64,000 nucleotides of DNA. Origin: Aurelia coerulea. Its lineage: Eukaryota; Cnidaria; Scyphozoa; Semaeostomeae; Ulmaridae. The notes beneath the pieces were generated by a model. The model searched no databases. It was not told where the DNA came from and saw only the letters and a list, made by a program, of their open reading frames with translations. Positions 33,236 through 44,837 of this stretch are shown here, one piece after another; within the stretch, counting starts at the first letter, position 1; each line of letters starts with the position of its first letter. Made by a program: the position numbers and the translations under genes. The DNA lies in contig CM076957.1 in assembly GCA_039566865.1 (NCBI GenBank), forward strand, positions 11,479,896 through 11,543,895. The letters are read 5' to 3'.

Positions 33236-34380
33236 AGGCAGTACTGAATTTTGGGTACACAGAGTTTCTTACGAGTTCCTTACTTGTTCCAAAAAAATCT
33301 TCACGTTTACTTCTTCCTGTGTTGCGTTCTTGTGAACATTTCAAAAAAAGCTTTTTGAAGTTTTCCAATATTCCAACATTAACTCGGGTACCTTCCGAGT
33401 AAAATTTGATAATATGATATAGGGAATAAAAGAAAGGAAGGCAACAAAAGGTTTACAGTCTCAATCGTCAATCAAAATGGATTCACAGCTCCAACAGTCA
33501 CGTTTGAAAACCATGACTGACCCGATGGAGTGGCATTGGAACTTCTATTGCTATGCTGATGTTTGATTCAGACCTAATAAAAAAGTTTTGCCCTCAAGAG
33601 ACGGGACATTTTTGAGCTTCGCAAAATAATTTCTTGTATAAAATTGAAAGGAGAAAAAATAAATTTCTATTTCCCGGTTCTTCTAGTTTCACAAAGCATG
33701 TACTAGAACAATTTCCTTATGGGTTCAAGGAAAGCACCTTCGCTTAACAAGAGCAGATTTTGTAATACAATAGCAAAAGTTGCGTTTGATTGACACCTCA
33801 ATTCAAAGCGATTAGCGGCTGCAGACAAAGGAAATTCTCTCAACCAATAATTCAAAACAAACAAAGGGAGCAGAGTGCTTGGTCCATACAATTCTTTCAG
33901 AAAGCTAATAAAACTTGGTACTCCAGTGTTTCTTTGTTTTAAAACTTTACCTGATGTCTCGGTCTCTTTGTTAGTACTGCTTGATAACATTTGTAGCATA
34001 ACATGTCAAATCTTACATAAGAGCATGTTTGTAGTATGCCACTCTTCAAATATAATAGAACTGGTAATCAGTCACGTACTCTGCAGTTCAAGTTCCATGA
34101 CATCTGGTTATTTGTTAGTATTGCAAACATCATTTGCAATGAGTAAATGTATAAAGGTTCAATTTTTCCATTAGATTTGTTTGTGCAGCGGAATCTTTGA
34201 ATAGTTTAGCAAAACTGGTAGCCATATAGGTATCCTGGTATTTATCAGTTCAAGCTCTTCACAACATCATCTGCAAGTAAGGCTGTAGATTCCAACCACC
34301 ATTCACAGCAAATATTGTTTCTCTGCAATCATGTTAAGATACCATTATGACACTCCAATTAACTTTAGTTGTTTATTCTG
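33236..34380. other. No gene recognised
   Basis: Frames at 33703-33999 (minus) and 33875-34174 (plus) overlap each other and show no domain. Confidence 0.3.
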
Positions 34381-34440
34381 TATGCATGTTATACCTGAAA
34401 AGATAGGAACAGAGTTAGTCACATATATCAACAAAATATA

Positions 34441-34496
34441 TATGATTCTCCTGACGATGACCACAGAGTCGAAACGCGTCGAAAGTTGAAGAATGG
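34441..34496 (+). ncRNA. Hammerhead-ribozyme-like motif, divergent copy
   Basis: Core CTGACGA (34451-34457), helix II GAC/GTC (34459-34461 with 34468-34470) and GAAA (34471-34474). Then comes a self-complementary ACGCGT (34474-34479) as helix III, and C34480 at the expected cleavage position. Helix I would be TC/GA next to the core, then an internal loop, then ATTC/GAAT. One extra T (34458) lies between CTGACGA and helix II. A similar extra base is known in a viroid hammerhead. It probably belongs to a Penelope-like terminal repeat, since the motif is shared with 47.6 kb. Confidence 0.55.
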
Positions 34497-34860
34497 AATA
34501 AAAGAATTAAAGAACTTCAAATCCTCTTTATTTTGTGTACATATTATATAGTATACAGTATACAGTATACTCATTGCTAGAAATGAATAGTCAAAGACCT
34601 GAATCATGGAGAAAAAACACTGAACCAGATAAAACAACTCCTTATTTCTTTTTACTTCAGTTTCTTCTATGATGTAACCTTTTAGTTGAAATGTAAGTGG
34701 CATTCATGGTGCAGACTCGGTGACCTTGTGTCTTTCCTTGCCATGAATGTCACAGTTTAATGTACTTGTAGTTTGTAATTTTTTTTAACAATTGTTGTTT
34801 TTAATTGATAAAGAGAAAAAGATAAAACAAATAAAAGTAACTATAAATATGATAATTAAG

Positions 34861-35094
34861 TTACCTTGAATTCAGGTAGGACCAAATGAAACTTGGGCAA
34901 ACTTGTTGCCAACAAATGCAAGACTGAGATACAGAGGAGATTGGAAGAAACTTAAAATGATCTTGGGCAACACAGTTTCCTTCTGAGATAAAGGTAGACC
35001 CTGGGTTCAATTCGATATCTCCTGACAGAAGAATAAACAACACAAGCATGTGTTTGCCTTCACACTTTGCATTTGGGTGGACAGTGTTTGCCAA
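34861..35094 (-). pseudogene. LINE 5' remnant with a 2A-like motif
   Basis: A frame of 77 codons starting at an ATG at 35094. It contains MLVLFILLSGDIELNPGS (motif DIELNPGS at 34996-35019). Hydrophobic leader plus GD(V/I)ExNPG(P) is the 2A-like sequence found at the N-terminus of many marine-invertebrate CR1-like LINEs. The last proline is replaced by serine here, which should stop ribosome skipping. No endonuclease follows in frame. A host gene with a chance match is the alternative. Confidence 0.5.
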
Positions 35095-35329
35095 TATGTT
35101 ATGATACCATTTTGATGAGTTTCTTTTAATCTATTTCCTTGCTGATAGGAAGTATTGTTTTTTGAATGAAGGAAGTTGCTGCTCATTCATTCCCTGTCTG
35201 AATTTCATGATTAAAATGACAAATAAATAGTAGCAGTATAAAGCTAAACATCATTTTAGCCATATTGTGTAAACTTTTTATAAAGTAAAATTTACTCGAA
35301 TTTGGTCAACTCAACAAGTTTCACAGCTT

Positions 35330-35600
35330 TCACATTCCTCTAGTCAAGTTCAATATGTTCAAGTTCAGTTCAATATGCTCAGTCAAGTTAAAGTTTTGCT
35401 TTGGAAGTTCAATTTGTGCAATTTCTTCAGTTCAATATGTTCAGTCAAGTTAAAGTTAAGTTAACTTCAAAAATTGAAGTCAAGTACCACTTGTTCAGCC
35501 ACTTATTCAAGTCGATTTGTTGAAGTGGTCAACTTCAGTGTGCTTTCAATTGCTCAGTTTGCTTTCAATTTTTCAGAATTTGCTCAGAGTATGTATCAAT
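35330..35600. repeat. Degenerate GTTCAATATGTTCAGTCAAGTT repeats
   Basis: Loose tandem variants of TCAGTTCAATATGTTCAGTC and CAATTTGCTTTCAA fill this stretch. No gene. Unit length is irregular. Confidence 0.6.
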
Positions 35601-35626
35601 TTGCTTTCAACAAGTCAGCTTCGAGT

Positions 35627-35691
35627 GTTCGGACCACTGTCTAGTAGTCCGAACAAAACATTGAGTTCAGACCACTGTCGGTAGTCTGAAC
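35627..35691 (+). repeat. Tandem hairpins with a compensatory change
   Basis: Hairpin 1 (35627-35654) pairs GTTCGGAC with GTCCGAAC; hairpin 2 (35665-35691) pairs GTTCAGAC with GTCTGAAC. Loops are both CACTGTC plus a few bases plus GTA/TA. One stem pair is G-C in the first and A-T in the second. Confidence 0.6.
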
Positions 35692-35699
35692 AATAAATT

Positions 35700-36028
35700 A
35701 AAAGCAACTAAGTGAAACGAAAATTATGCAAAACACTACAAAAAGGAACAAAATATTGAAGCATACAAAACATTAGATATGCTGTTGCTGGATATACTGT
35801 AATATCAAGCTGGCCTAGGTAGGCCTAGGCCTTCAAGCAAAGTCAAAAACCTTGTTAAAATGCAAATAAAATTCGCAGAAAAAAACCGAAGAGGTTTTGA
35901 TGGAAAAGTTTCAATTTATGGTTAAACTGAAAGAAAATGTATATTTGAAGTAGTTGTGTGAATTTAAAATAACGGAAAACTGTTGATTCATGTCACGTAC
36001 CTTGCTGCGATGCCGGTTGTCCAACACG
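35700..36028. other. No gene recognised
   Basis: AT-rich; TAGGCCTAGGCC near 35820 is a short palindrome-like run. Nothing else. Confidence 0.3.
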
Positions 36029-36030
36029 TA

Positions 36031-37390
36031 GGGTAAGACGGGGTAAAGTGAACTATTTTGAAGGTTTTTCAAGGATATCCTAAAAAATTGTAGCTGAGGG
36101 CAAACTTTTTAACGTTGTTTTGACATTATGTCTTTGGGTCAGTTTATCAAGCAAAAATATTTTGCAAATCTTTTTCCATTGTCTCACAAAAGAGCTTTCT
36201 TTGGCGACCGCTCTGCCTAGTTCACTTTACACCAGGCCGGGGTAAAGTGAACTACTTAGCAATTGTTCGATAAAACCAAAACGATGCTGGTAAAACCTGA
36301 AAACATGATTTATTTTGCAACTCTAAGGAGTTCTTCGCATGCAAAAACGAAATAAACCCAAAAATTTCACAAAAGTGATATTTAAACAAATTAAACGGTG
36401 ACCTACGTTGAGAACGATCTTTGCAGATGAAATATCAACCAAAAGCTATTGTTAAAGTCACAAATTCGAGTCAGATTGCAAGACCTGAATACAATTCGAT
36501 GAACAATAATGGGAATATACTTGGAAAATACTATATTAAATATAAATACCAAATCACCACAAAGAGAAACACTATATTCAAAGTAGTTCACTTTGCCCTG
36601 AAACCTCCACCCAGAAATAAAACCAAAAATAGTTATAAATCTATGACAATTATCAATATTCTAATTTCACAGTGATGGCCATTTATCCTTTCTATGTCGA
36701 TAGGTATACTTGCTTAATCAAATCCCAATGAAATTCTTAGATCAGTAACCGCATTTTTGAATGAAGGTCAAACTTAGGATGTTAAATTTGTGGAGGTTTT
36801 TCAGGGAGCTGGTATCAGAATATATTTCTGTGTCATCAGAGCGAAAAATTGTCCTGCAAATTATGATTCTCTGAAGGCAGAATTATGAAGCAAATGAGAT
36901 GAAATAGGTTTTCTTCATCTGACTTAATGTTCATATGAGAAAATCAAAAATCATGGGTAGTTCACTTTACCCCGGTCGAAGCAAAATATCGACTGAGAGG
37001 TAGATCTTTTTAAAATATTATGTTAGCTGATAAAAAAGTCTTTCTTGGCCCTTTTCTTTTGGAAAAATTAAACACATGGCATGTGCTTTAAATTGATCAA
37101 AACAATTATAGAAATGAATTTCGTCTAAGGGTAAGAAATTAAGACCAAAGATAGGAGCCCAAACCTATAAACCATAATTTCCCGAAGTTGTTTCTACTGC
37201 CTCGGGTAAAGGGATTCTTTGCAACAACAGGAAGAACTATTTTGCAAAAATGTTTTCATTTTCTGTGAGCACATGTACCAAAGCATTGGGCATAAATCAC
37301 GTTTTATCATTGCATGTTTACTTTTGGAGAGAAGCGCGAATGTTCTGAGTAGTTCACTTTACCCCGTAGTTCACTTTACCCCGTCTTACC
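36031..37390. mobile_element. 1.36-kb TIR element (GGGTAAGACGGGG ends, TA flanks)
   Basis: Ends GGGTAAGACGGGGTAAAG and CCCCGTCTTACCC are inverted and flanked by TA (36029-36030, 37391-37392). The terminal motif GGGGTAAAGTGAACTA recurs inside at 36240 and, inverted, near 36580, 36958, 37350 and 37370. No transposase. The frame at 36421-36675 contains no known domain. Confidence 0.65.
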
Positions 37391-37424
37391 CTAATTCTTC
37401 CTAGCTGGTTTAGACATACACATA

Positions 37425-37825
37425 CTCTCAAGTACCGAATAATCGTCCCCCCCCCGCTTATTAATTTTTGAAAAATTTTCCAGCCCCCCCCCACTTTTAT
37501 TCCAACCCCCCCTTTTATTAATTTTTGAAAAATAGAAGTAATAGTGAACAAATTTTTTTAATAATTCCTGCTAAGCAAATGTACTTACTGTATTTATTAA
37601 CTTTATTCTCCTTTGTTTGTCTGACCCGTGTTACATACGTGTTTTACATACGTGGTACCCATGTTAGATACGTGTTTTACTAAGAAAACGAAAAACGACT
37701 ATTCTCAATTTTTCCAACCCCCCCCCGATTGTTCCAACCCCCCGATTATTATTATATTGAACCATTTCCAACCCCCCCCCCCCCCGATTATTCTCACCCC
37801 CCCCCGTTTATTCGGTACTTGAGAG
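37425..37825. mobile_element. 401-bp C-rich MITE
   Basis: Inverted ends CTCTCAAGTACCGAATAA flanked by TA (37423-37424, 37826-37827). The interior has several long C runs and TACGTGTTTTAC repeats at 37625-37682. One strand is strongly C-rich, so the other could form G-quadruplexes. Confidence 0.65.
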
Positions 37826-37844
37826 TACAGGACGGCTGGAAGTA

Positions 37845-38392
37845 GACTTATGACGATGAGTCTCTTGTTTCCTTGTGCTCTTTGACTTCAAGATGGCGCT
37901 TCAGTCAACAGAGACTCATAATATTACTCTGAAAAACCTAACCCTATTAGGCCTAATATGCTGGGATTCCTAGCATACCAATCAGAATGCGAGATTTGGC
38001 AAAGAACAATCAGTTTCGAACCTTCGATTCGATTGACGCAGCTTACTAAATTTGAAGAAAGCTGCTGCAGCAGGTACTTGAAGATTTCTCTGCAATGTTT
38101 TGGTCTTAAAAACATGGAAATTGCAGCATTAAAAGACTTATTTTGCACTCACCAGGTAAAGTGAACTTTCTTCTTCAGATGAATACCAAGTTTCGTTAAT
38201 TAAGAGTCTGCTTACCGTGGTTTCTATCGCATTTCCTTTCTGAGGAGTGACCGTTGAACAGAGCCGAAGCAGTCGTTCGATCCAGATTCGATCAATCGAA
38301 TGCAGAAGATAGGGTCAGGTTTTTAACTGTTTCATTATGAGTCCCTGTGAGCAAGGTACCGCAGGGATACAAGGGACTCATCGTCATAAGTC
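37845..38392. mobile_element. 548-bp TIR element with nested inverted ends
   Basis: GACTTATGACGATGAGTC (37845-37862) and its exact reverse complement (38375-38392) form the outer ends, extended by about 12 less perfect bases. A second inverted pair, GACTCATAAT at 37913 and ATTATGAGTC near 38334, is shared with other dispersed copies (6725-6745, 7300). A 68-codon frame (37958-38164) ends at CAG|GTAAAG, a good splice donor, but shows no family. Confidence 0.55.
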
Positions 38393-38399
38393 TAGGCTG

Positions 38400-38756
38400 G
38401 AAGTAGCTGCTTAGACTGATGACAGTGAGTCCCAGTTATCGCTCACCAAAACGAGACTACAGCCTACCAAACCGAGTTCACTGAAACTGGCGAGTTCGCT
38501 GAAACAAATTCGCAATGCATTGGTATATTTTGCGGAACAGAGATTTCCAAAACGAGACTCGCCTGAATAGGCCAAAAATTTCACTGTTTGTTTATGAGTC
38601 GTAGTTGTAGCGGGGTATATCAGTTTGGCGGAGGAGCAAAACTCGACTAGTAATCAGTCTAGTAGCTGCTGCCAGCAAAATGATTGGCTGTTACACGCGA
38701 CCGCTGGGCGACCGCGCCAACATTGCCAAAATCAGACTTACGACATGATCCCCTGT
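38400..38756. repeat. Mixed dispersed repeats
   Basis: GAGTCCCAGTTATCGCTCAC (38440-38459) and nearby blocks resemble 6668-6745. TAATCAGTCTAGTAGCTGC near 38650 repeats the end of repeat RA. No gene. Confidence 0.45.
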
Positions 38757-39340
38757 TAGACTGATTATATGTTCGTAGGTTATCGCTATTGATAGGCTGA
38801 TGGACGCTATAACTACGACTCATGGACTTACGCTTCCAGAAACGGACATGGCCTAAATCACCTGCTATTTTTTCTCAAAAACCATCGACCCTAAATCGCC
38901 GCAAAAAGTGGTTTTCCTGAAGTGCTACACTGCAAAACAAGCTATCAGTACTTAGATGAATGTTTCTTCAAGCTATTAAAGCAAAAAAGTCCTACCCATA
39001 AGTGATATTTTGGTTGTTTGGGGACGCAAAAAGATCTCGTAAATTCGTTCGCTACTTTGAGATTTTGATCGTTGGAGCAGTTCAGTCGAACGCGTTGTTC
39101 GAATTCATTTGTTTGCCTTTGGCGGGAAGTTTAAATTGAAGAAGAATCAGCCAATCCCATAAAGTTATTTCAAGTCTTGCATCCTGATTGGTCCAGGAAC
39201 AAATTTGTTCCTGGCGAGAATTTTTTTGCTGTTTTGAGAAGAGTTAGTCCATAAGGACCTTGACTGGAGCGACAACAACAACCTTAATAATTCACTTCAA
39301 TTAGATGAGCGTAAGTTGAGGGTCCTTATGTAGTGAGGCT
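38757..39340 (-). repeat. Inverted copy of repeat RA
   Basis: Reverse complement of 7316-7894, sharing TATATGTTCGTAGGTTATCG and AGGAACAAATTTGTTCCT and ending TAGTGAGGCT. Only one hairpin unit is present here. Confidence 0.7.
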
Positions 39341-39630
39341 AATCCCTTGTATGGGGATATTAGTTTCTTCATGTTCGGCTCCAGGGAGATTAAGGAACCA
39401 AGAACCACGGAGCCAAGAAACCAAAACTACAGTAGTCTTCACTGACATTACTGGACCCCCTGTAGTTGCAGTTCCTTGATCCCTTTGTTCATTGTATTTG
39501 GTTATTGTGGTCTTTATCTCGTTATATTCTTCGGGTTCAGCTTGATTTTCTATTTCATCTTCCAGAACTTTGATTTCAGTTTTCGTCTCAGTAACCGCTT
39601 TTTCGCAAAATTTGACTGTGTCTTTCATGA
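39341..39630. other. Short stretch before the Penelope-like element
   Basis: A minus-strand frame ending MKDTVKFCEKAVTETKTEIK and reading on through a Glu/Lys-rich coiled-coil-like stretch covers 39326-39628. It may be a remnant exon but has no recognised family and ends in repeat RA sequence. Confidence 0.25.
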
Positions 39631-40172
39631 CCGGCTGGACGACCAGTAATTTCCTCCGTTAACTGCCACACCACTAAATTATCAAAATACGTTGATAACT
39701 TCATACAGCCCCTTGCTAAGAAAGTTAAGTCCTATATACGAGATACAAAAGACCTCATAAAGAAAATAAAGCACATCAAAGGAATACCACATAACGCAAT
39801 TCTAGTTACAATGGACGTCAGGTCCTTATACTCAAACATAAAGCACAACGACGGAATATCAGCCCTAAAAGAATGCCTTGATAACAGAGTACCAAAAGAA
39901 CCACCTACAGAAGTAATAGCAACCCTAATGAACCACATATTAACACTAAACAACTTTAACTTTAATGGAAGACATTTTCTCCAAATAAAAGGTTGTGCCA
40001 TGGGCACTGTAGCAGCCCCATCATATGCCACCATTTATATGGGACATTTTTGAAGAAACCCACATCTATCCAGAAATTAACAATGATTGCCTCTTTTACA
40101 CCATATACATTGACGACATTTTCCTTATATACACAGGTGGTGAAACAAAACTCGATGAATTTCTGACAAACC
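39631..40172 (+). pseudogene. Penelope reverse transcriptase, N-terminal part
   Basis: The frame begins PAGRPVIS, continues with a YVDNFIQPLAKKVKSYI block, then MDVRSLYSNI (first catalytic Asp, 39814-39816) and QIKGCAMGTVAAPSYA, the characteristic Penelope motif. After MGHF one extra T in a T run near 40048 shifts the frame. In the next frame EETHIYPEI leads to YIDD at 40106-40117, the second catalytic pair. The coding part stops at the TTAA insertion. Penelope reverse transcriptases are telomerase-related enzymes. Confidence 0.85.
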
Positions 40173-40176
40173 TTAA

Positions 40177-42855
40177 GGTGCTACATACCTAATTATCCAG
40201 CATCACTGTAGTTTTGTTACTTCTTATGCCAATGGCACCAAAATTTATATTCTAAACATCAAAAATATTTTAACATCAAAAATGGATTCAAAATTAGTCA
40301 TGCATGCATTATTTAAGGTGGGTGCGTCAAGATATTGAGAAATTTTGAAAAATTCTGTAAAACTTTGTGCACATCTTGTGAACCTAAAACTTGGTTTATG
40401 GGTACCTTAGACCAAGATGCTTCCACCCTATCAAAATCTTTCAAAAATATTTCTTTGTTCAAGAGATATTGCAATTATCACGGAATTTGGCCTCTCGGCC
40501 AATGATCTAATTTGCATAATTCAATTTCTGGATAAAAATTTTCTTTTTCCTTGATAGGGTGGAAGGGCCTTAGTATGAGCAAATAGACTGCCAAGTTTGA
40601 ACCAAAACAAATGGAGAAATCTTTTTCTAGAATTTTTCAAAATTCAAAAAGTCCTATTTGAGAAAAATGCATTTAAAGTTTTCGGCTTACATATCATTCA
40701 GTTTATAGCTAAAAGTATGGATCAGAAGCTTAGCATTCACCTTCTCCTTGATCTTTTTCATACCTTCATACCCCTTCTTCAGTGCCCTTAATATTTTCCT
40801 CATTTTCTTACTCTTTTCGCTTGCTTTTTCATACTGTCAGTTAGTCTTTTGATGCTATTTTTTCTCATCAATTTTTCCAATAATGTTTCTTGGAAAATTT
40901 CTAGCCACCTCAATATGTTACCAATGTCAATTACTCCGTCATTGTAGTTGATAGCAGCTGATGCTGCTGCATTTTAACCACCTATCTTGATGTGAATATC
41001 TCTTTTGGGTATCTCTGCCAAATAATACCATGAAGTGTTTCATTGTCAATCTGTGTTTTGCTGCAACAGCACTTCATTGGCAGCTCGTCCTTGATAAGAG
41101 ATTAGAATTTAGCTAGGCACCAATATTCAAAGGGCAGCTCTGTAAGGTTTTCTGTTCTTTCTTTTGCTGCTTTTTTCTGACTAACCAGTGTGACCTCAGT
41201 ATAACTTCTTTGGAGGAACTTGTTAACTGAGTCATTCAAATTTAGAGTCACATAATTTGTCACATTCATCCACACATGGCAAATGTTTCCATGACACTCA
41301 GACCTCTCAAAACTTCTCTAAATGCTAAATAATTCTTGTTTTTGACTTTAAAGTTCTTTGGCCTCATTTATGAGTGCAAAGAATCTCGTTTGAAGTGCAA
41401 AGAGATGTTTCCCATGGACATAAAGCATTTCAATATCAAGAGTTGAGCAAAAAAATTCCTTGTGACTGAGGAGTTCTCAGCTGAGGCATGATGCTTCAAC
41501 TTTAGATCATATTTTTGGCAGACTCCAATAAAATCAATTGCATTACAGAAACGTTGAATAACAAAAGCAGTCTTCTTGGCTCATGTTGGTTTGTTCATCT
41601 TGTTCTAACACATGATTGAGCTTTAACCTTTTTGGCTCTGTTTGGCAGTAACAACACTAGATACTAACACAAAGGCAACAGGTAGGCAAGGCAGGATTTA
41701 GGCCCTTCAGTTCTTTTTCCTTTGACCACAGAACTTCTTCCACGAAAAGATCTCTCTCTCTCTCTCCCTCTCTGGTTGCTTTCCTTTTCGTGTTATTCTA
41801 ACTGCCAATGATTTATTTTCACTTGTGCTTGGTTAAACTGCTATTCTGTAGAAAAAATTTGGATCGTCTCCTCTTCGTTTACCAAAAAAAAAGCTAATGC
41901 TAATGCTTTGCTAAATATAAGTTGAAGGTCTCTCAGTAGCCATTTGTGGATGCGTACTGACACATATTGAGTTTTTACGGAAAAACGGTAAACGATAGAA
42001 AGGGGAAAATAACTGTTCCTTATCACAAATATGTTGCAATTGTCGGGCATTTATGTTATTAAGTGAAATTATCTCGTTTTATGAATATATTTAGCAAAGT
42101 TGAAGGTCTCTCAGTAGCCATTTGTGGATGCGTACTGACACATATTGAGTTTTTACGGAAAAACGGTAAACGATAGAAAGGGGAAAGTAACTGTTCCTTA
42201 TCACAAATATGTTGCAATTGTCGGGCATTTATGTTATTAAGTGAAATTATCTCGTTTTATGAATATATTTAGCAAAGTTGAAGGTCTCTCAGTAGCCATT
42301 TGTGGATGCTTACTGACACATATTGAGTTTTTACGGAAAAACGGTAAACGATAGAAAGGGGAAAATAACTGTTTCTTATCACAAATATGTTGCAATTGTC
42401 GGGCATTTATGTTAAATTTTGAAGATTTATTTAGTTCTACTATAAAATTCGTCTTTTCTTGAACCTTCGTCTGGAATATCGAACCCATGTCTGAATATCG
42501 AGCCCATGTCTGGACGAATATTCGTCTAGCTTCTTTTTGGTTCTTCGTTTTCGTCGTTTTCAGTTAAATTCCAACAACATGGGTAAACAAGAAGCTCCAG
42601 CCTCTGGTTGACAACAGCCTCTTTTCACCCTTGTAAAAATACAGAATGCTGGACATAAGGAACAAGAAAGTGGACTTTTCTTCGGAGCAAAAATTGAGAA
42701 AAACACCGTTGCTATGGCGTTTCTAGGGTAAATAGACATGACCAAGAGCTAAAATTTTCAAATTTGTGATAAAACAGTAATAAAATGGTACCAAACGGTT
42801 TCACCATCTGATTCTATGATAAATTTTGGATCAGAAAATATAGGTATGTAGCACC
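40177..42855. mobile_element. 2.7-kb TTAA-flanked TIR element
   Basis: Inserted in the Penelope reverse transcriptase. Ends GGTGCTACATACCTA and TAGGTATGTAGCACC are inverted, with TTAA at 40173-40176 and 42856-42859. The coding sequence on both sides joins through a single TTAA in one frame, which supports the duplication. The minus strand near 40700-41500 looks like degenerate Lys-rich coding sequence, but no transposase could be read. A 178-bp tandem repeat lies at the right. piggyBac or Kolobok type is likely from TTAA. Confidence 0.75.
41921..42415. repeat. 178-bp tandem repeat, about 2.8 copies
   Basis: GTTGAAGGTCTCTCAGTAGC starts units at 41921, 42099 and 42277, giving a steady 178-bp period. 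Copies differ at only a few positions, so the expansion is young. No hammerhead core was found in the unit. Confidence 0.9.
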
Positions 42856-42859
42856 TTAA

Positions 42860-43487
42860 TAAAAAACATGATACCATTAAATTTGACCACGAAAAATCAA
42901 CACAATCAGTCGCATTTTTGGACACCTTAATATACATTGATGAAAACAGACTATTACAAACAACGCTTTACACAAAACCTACAGATACCCACAACTATCT
43001 ACATTTTAAATCTTCCCACCCTAAACATCTTAAAGAAAGCCTACCCTACTCCCAAGCCCTAAGACTACGAAGGATCTGCTCTGATAATAACGAATTGAAT
43101 AAACACAGTGACAAATTAAAACAGCAATTCATAGCACGTGGCTACTCTCCAACTTTAGTTGATAACCAGATAAAAAAAGCTATTGATATCCCAAGAAAAG
43201 ATACGCTAAAATTATCAAATAAAGAGAAATCTAATCGTATCCCCCTTGTAACAACATTCAACAATACCCTACCCCCAATGGCCCAAATAATCCAGAAACG
43301 CTGGGACATTTTAAAACTAAAACCAAATTTAAAAGAAATTTTCCAAGAACCTGGTATGATAGCCGATCGTCGACCAAGGAACCTTAAAGAAATGATAGGA
43401 AGCAACAATATTTCGAATAACAAGGTTACCCGAACGAAACCAACTACAAAAACTGTTAAATTTTGCCAACCATGTAATATTAAAGTA
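42860..43487 (+). pseudogene. Penelope reverse transcriptase, C-terminal part
   Basis: The open frame continues from the first part with SVAFLDTLIYIDENRLLQT, TTLYTKPTDTHNYLHF (the YTKPTD block typical of Penelope-like enzymes), and SLPYSQALRLRRIC. It runs to KFCQPCN and ends at the second insertion at 43487; the last codons to the stop at 43505 belong to the transposon. No stops occur in this part. The usual Cys cluster joining reverse transcriptase to GIY-YIG is incomplete. Confidence 0.85.
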
Positions 43488-44543
43488 CGGCAGATTTCGG
43501 CATAAAAATGATGGTTTTGTTCGTTTTGTGATAAAAGCATGAAACTTTGTGAACATAGGCAGTTTGACACGCTGAAAAATATAGGATATAGAGCCATTCC
43601 AAAAAATGCCCCCAAAGGCTATTTTTAGAGGGGGTACTCGAGCCCAATCCCCAAAAGTGAAAAACTGTTGTAACTAATGAAACCAGTGACGGATAGATAC
43701 ATTACTTTGTAGTCTTAGCAAGTTTGACATGCAGAAAAACATGGAATATAGAGCCATTCCAAAAAATGCCCCCAGAAGCTATTTTTAGATGGGGGCACTA
43801 GAGCCCAATCCCCAAAAGTGAAAAACTGGTGTAACTGATGAAACAAATGACGGATAAATACATTACTTTGTAGTCTTAGCAAGTTTGACATGCTGAAAAA
43901 CATGGAATATAGGGCCATTCCAAAAAAAGCCCCCAAATGCTATTTTTAGACGGGGGTCCTGGAGCCCAATCCCCAAAACTGAAAAACTGGTGTAACTAAA
44001 GAAACAAGTGATGAATAAATAAATTACTTCGTAGTCTTAACAAGTTTGACATGCTGAAAACATGGAATATAGAGACAGTATAAAAATTGCCCCCAGATGC
44101 TATTTTTAGGTGGGGGCACCAGAGCCCAATCCCAAAAAGTGAAAAACTGGTGTAACTAATGAAATGAGTGACGGATAAATACATTACTTTGTAGTCTTAG
44201 CAAGTTTGATATGCTGAAAACATGGAATAAACTGGCAATTCTAAGAATATGCCCCCAATTGCTATTTTTAGGCAGGAATATTAGATCCCAATCCCCAAAG
44301 AAAATTAGCGATGGTTAAAGATATTATTTGTTGCTTGACGAACTGAGAATCGTGGAATACATGACCATTTCTAAATGTTCTTCAGAGCTTTATTCACACT
44401 GGGGCACTGGGCCATAATACCCCAAAAGCGAACGTTTGACACAACTATTGAAATATGCAAATCTCTTGTTATTCATAATTTATTATTCGCAGGCAGAAAT
44501 ACAAAGTGCCATCCATTGAAATTGAAAGGTGACTGGGAAGATA

Positions 44544-44766
44544 CTAGCATATTTTTCTTGATATCATAGTTACAGTGAGTGGCTTACGATAGGCTCGGCA
44601 GTCTCCAATATATTTGCACATAGCAGTACAAGCAAGTCCGGCCTTCGCACATTTGAACTGTGAACCACACCTTTCCTTACATTTGATCAGTTCCTGGCAG
44701 GCAGCCGGTGAGTACGGAAGAGTAGTCCACATTGGACACCATAAACTGTTCTGATCACGCTTCATT
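44544..44766 (-). pseudogene. Cys-rich transposon protein remnant, left arm
   Basis: The minus-strand frame reads WTTLPYSPAACQELIKC, then KERCGSQFKCAKAGLACTAM and CKYIGDC. The spacing EL.KC...C...CKC..AGL.CTA.C.Y.GDC matches the plus-strand copy at 45225-45345. This Cys-rich tail is, from memory, frequent at the end of large transposon-encoded proteins in cnidarians, but I cannot name the family firmly. It is a mirrored, out-of-context copy. Confidence 0.5.
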
Positions 44767-44837
44767 CTTCATCAACTGGCATTGACTATTAGCCCTGAAA
44801 ACGCAAACGCGTTTGCATTGCTCAATCAACTAAGTGG

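Noticed and set aside
43142..43615. 157-codon minus-strand frame
   Set aside because: Lies opposite the real Penelope coding sequence and is its shadow.
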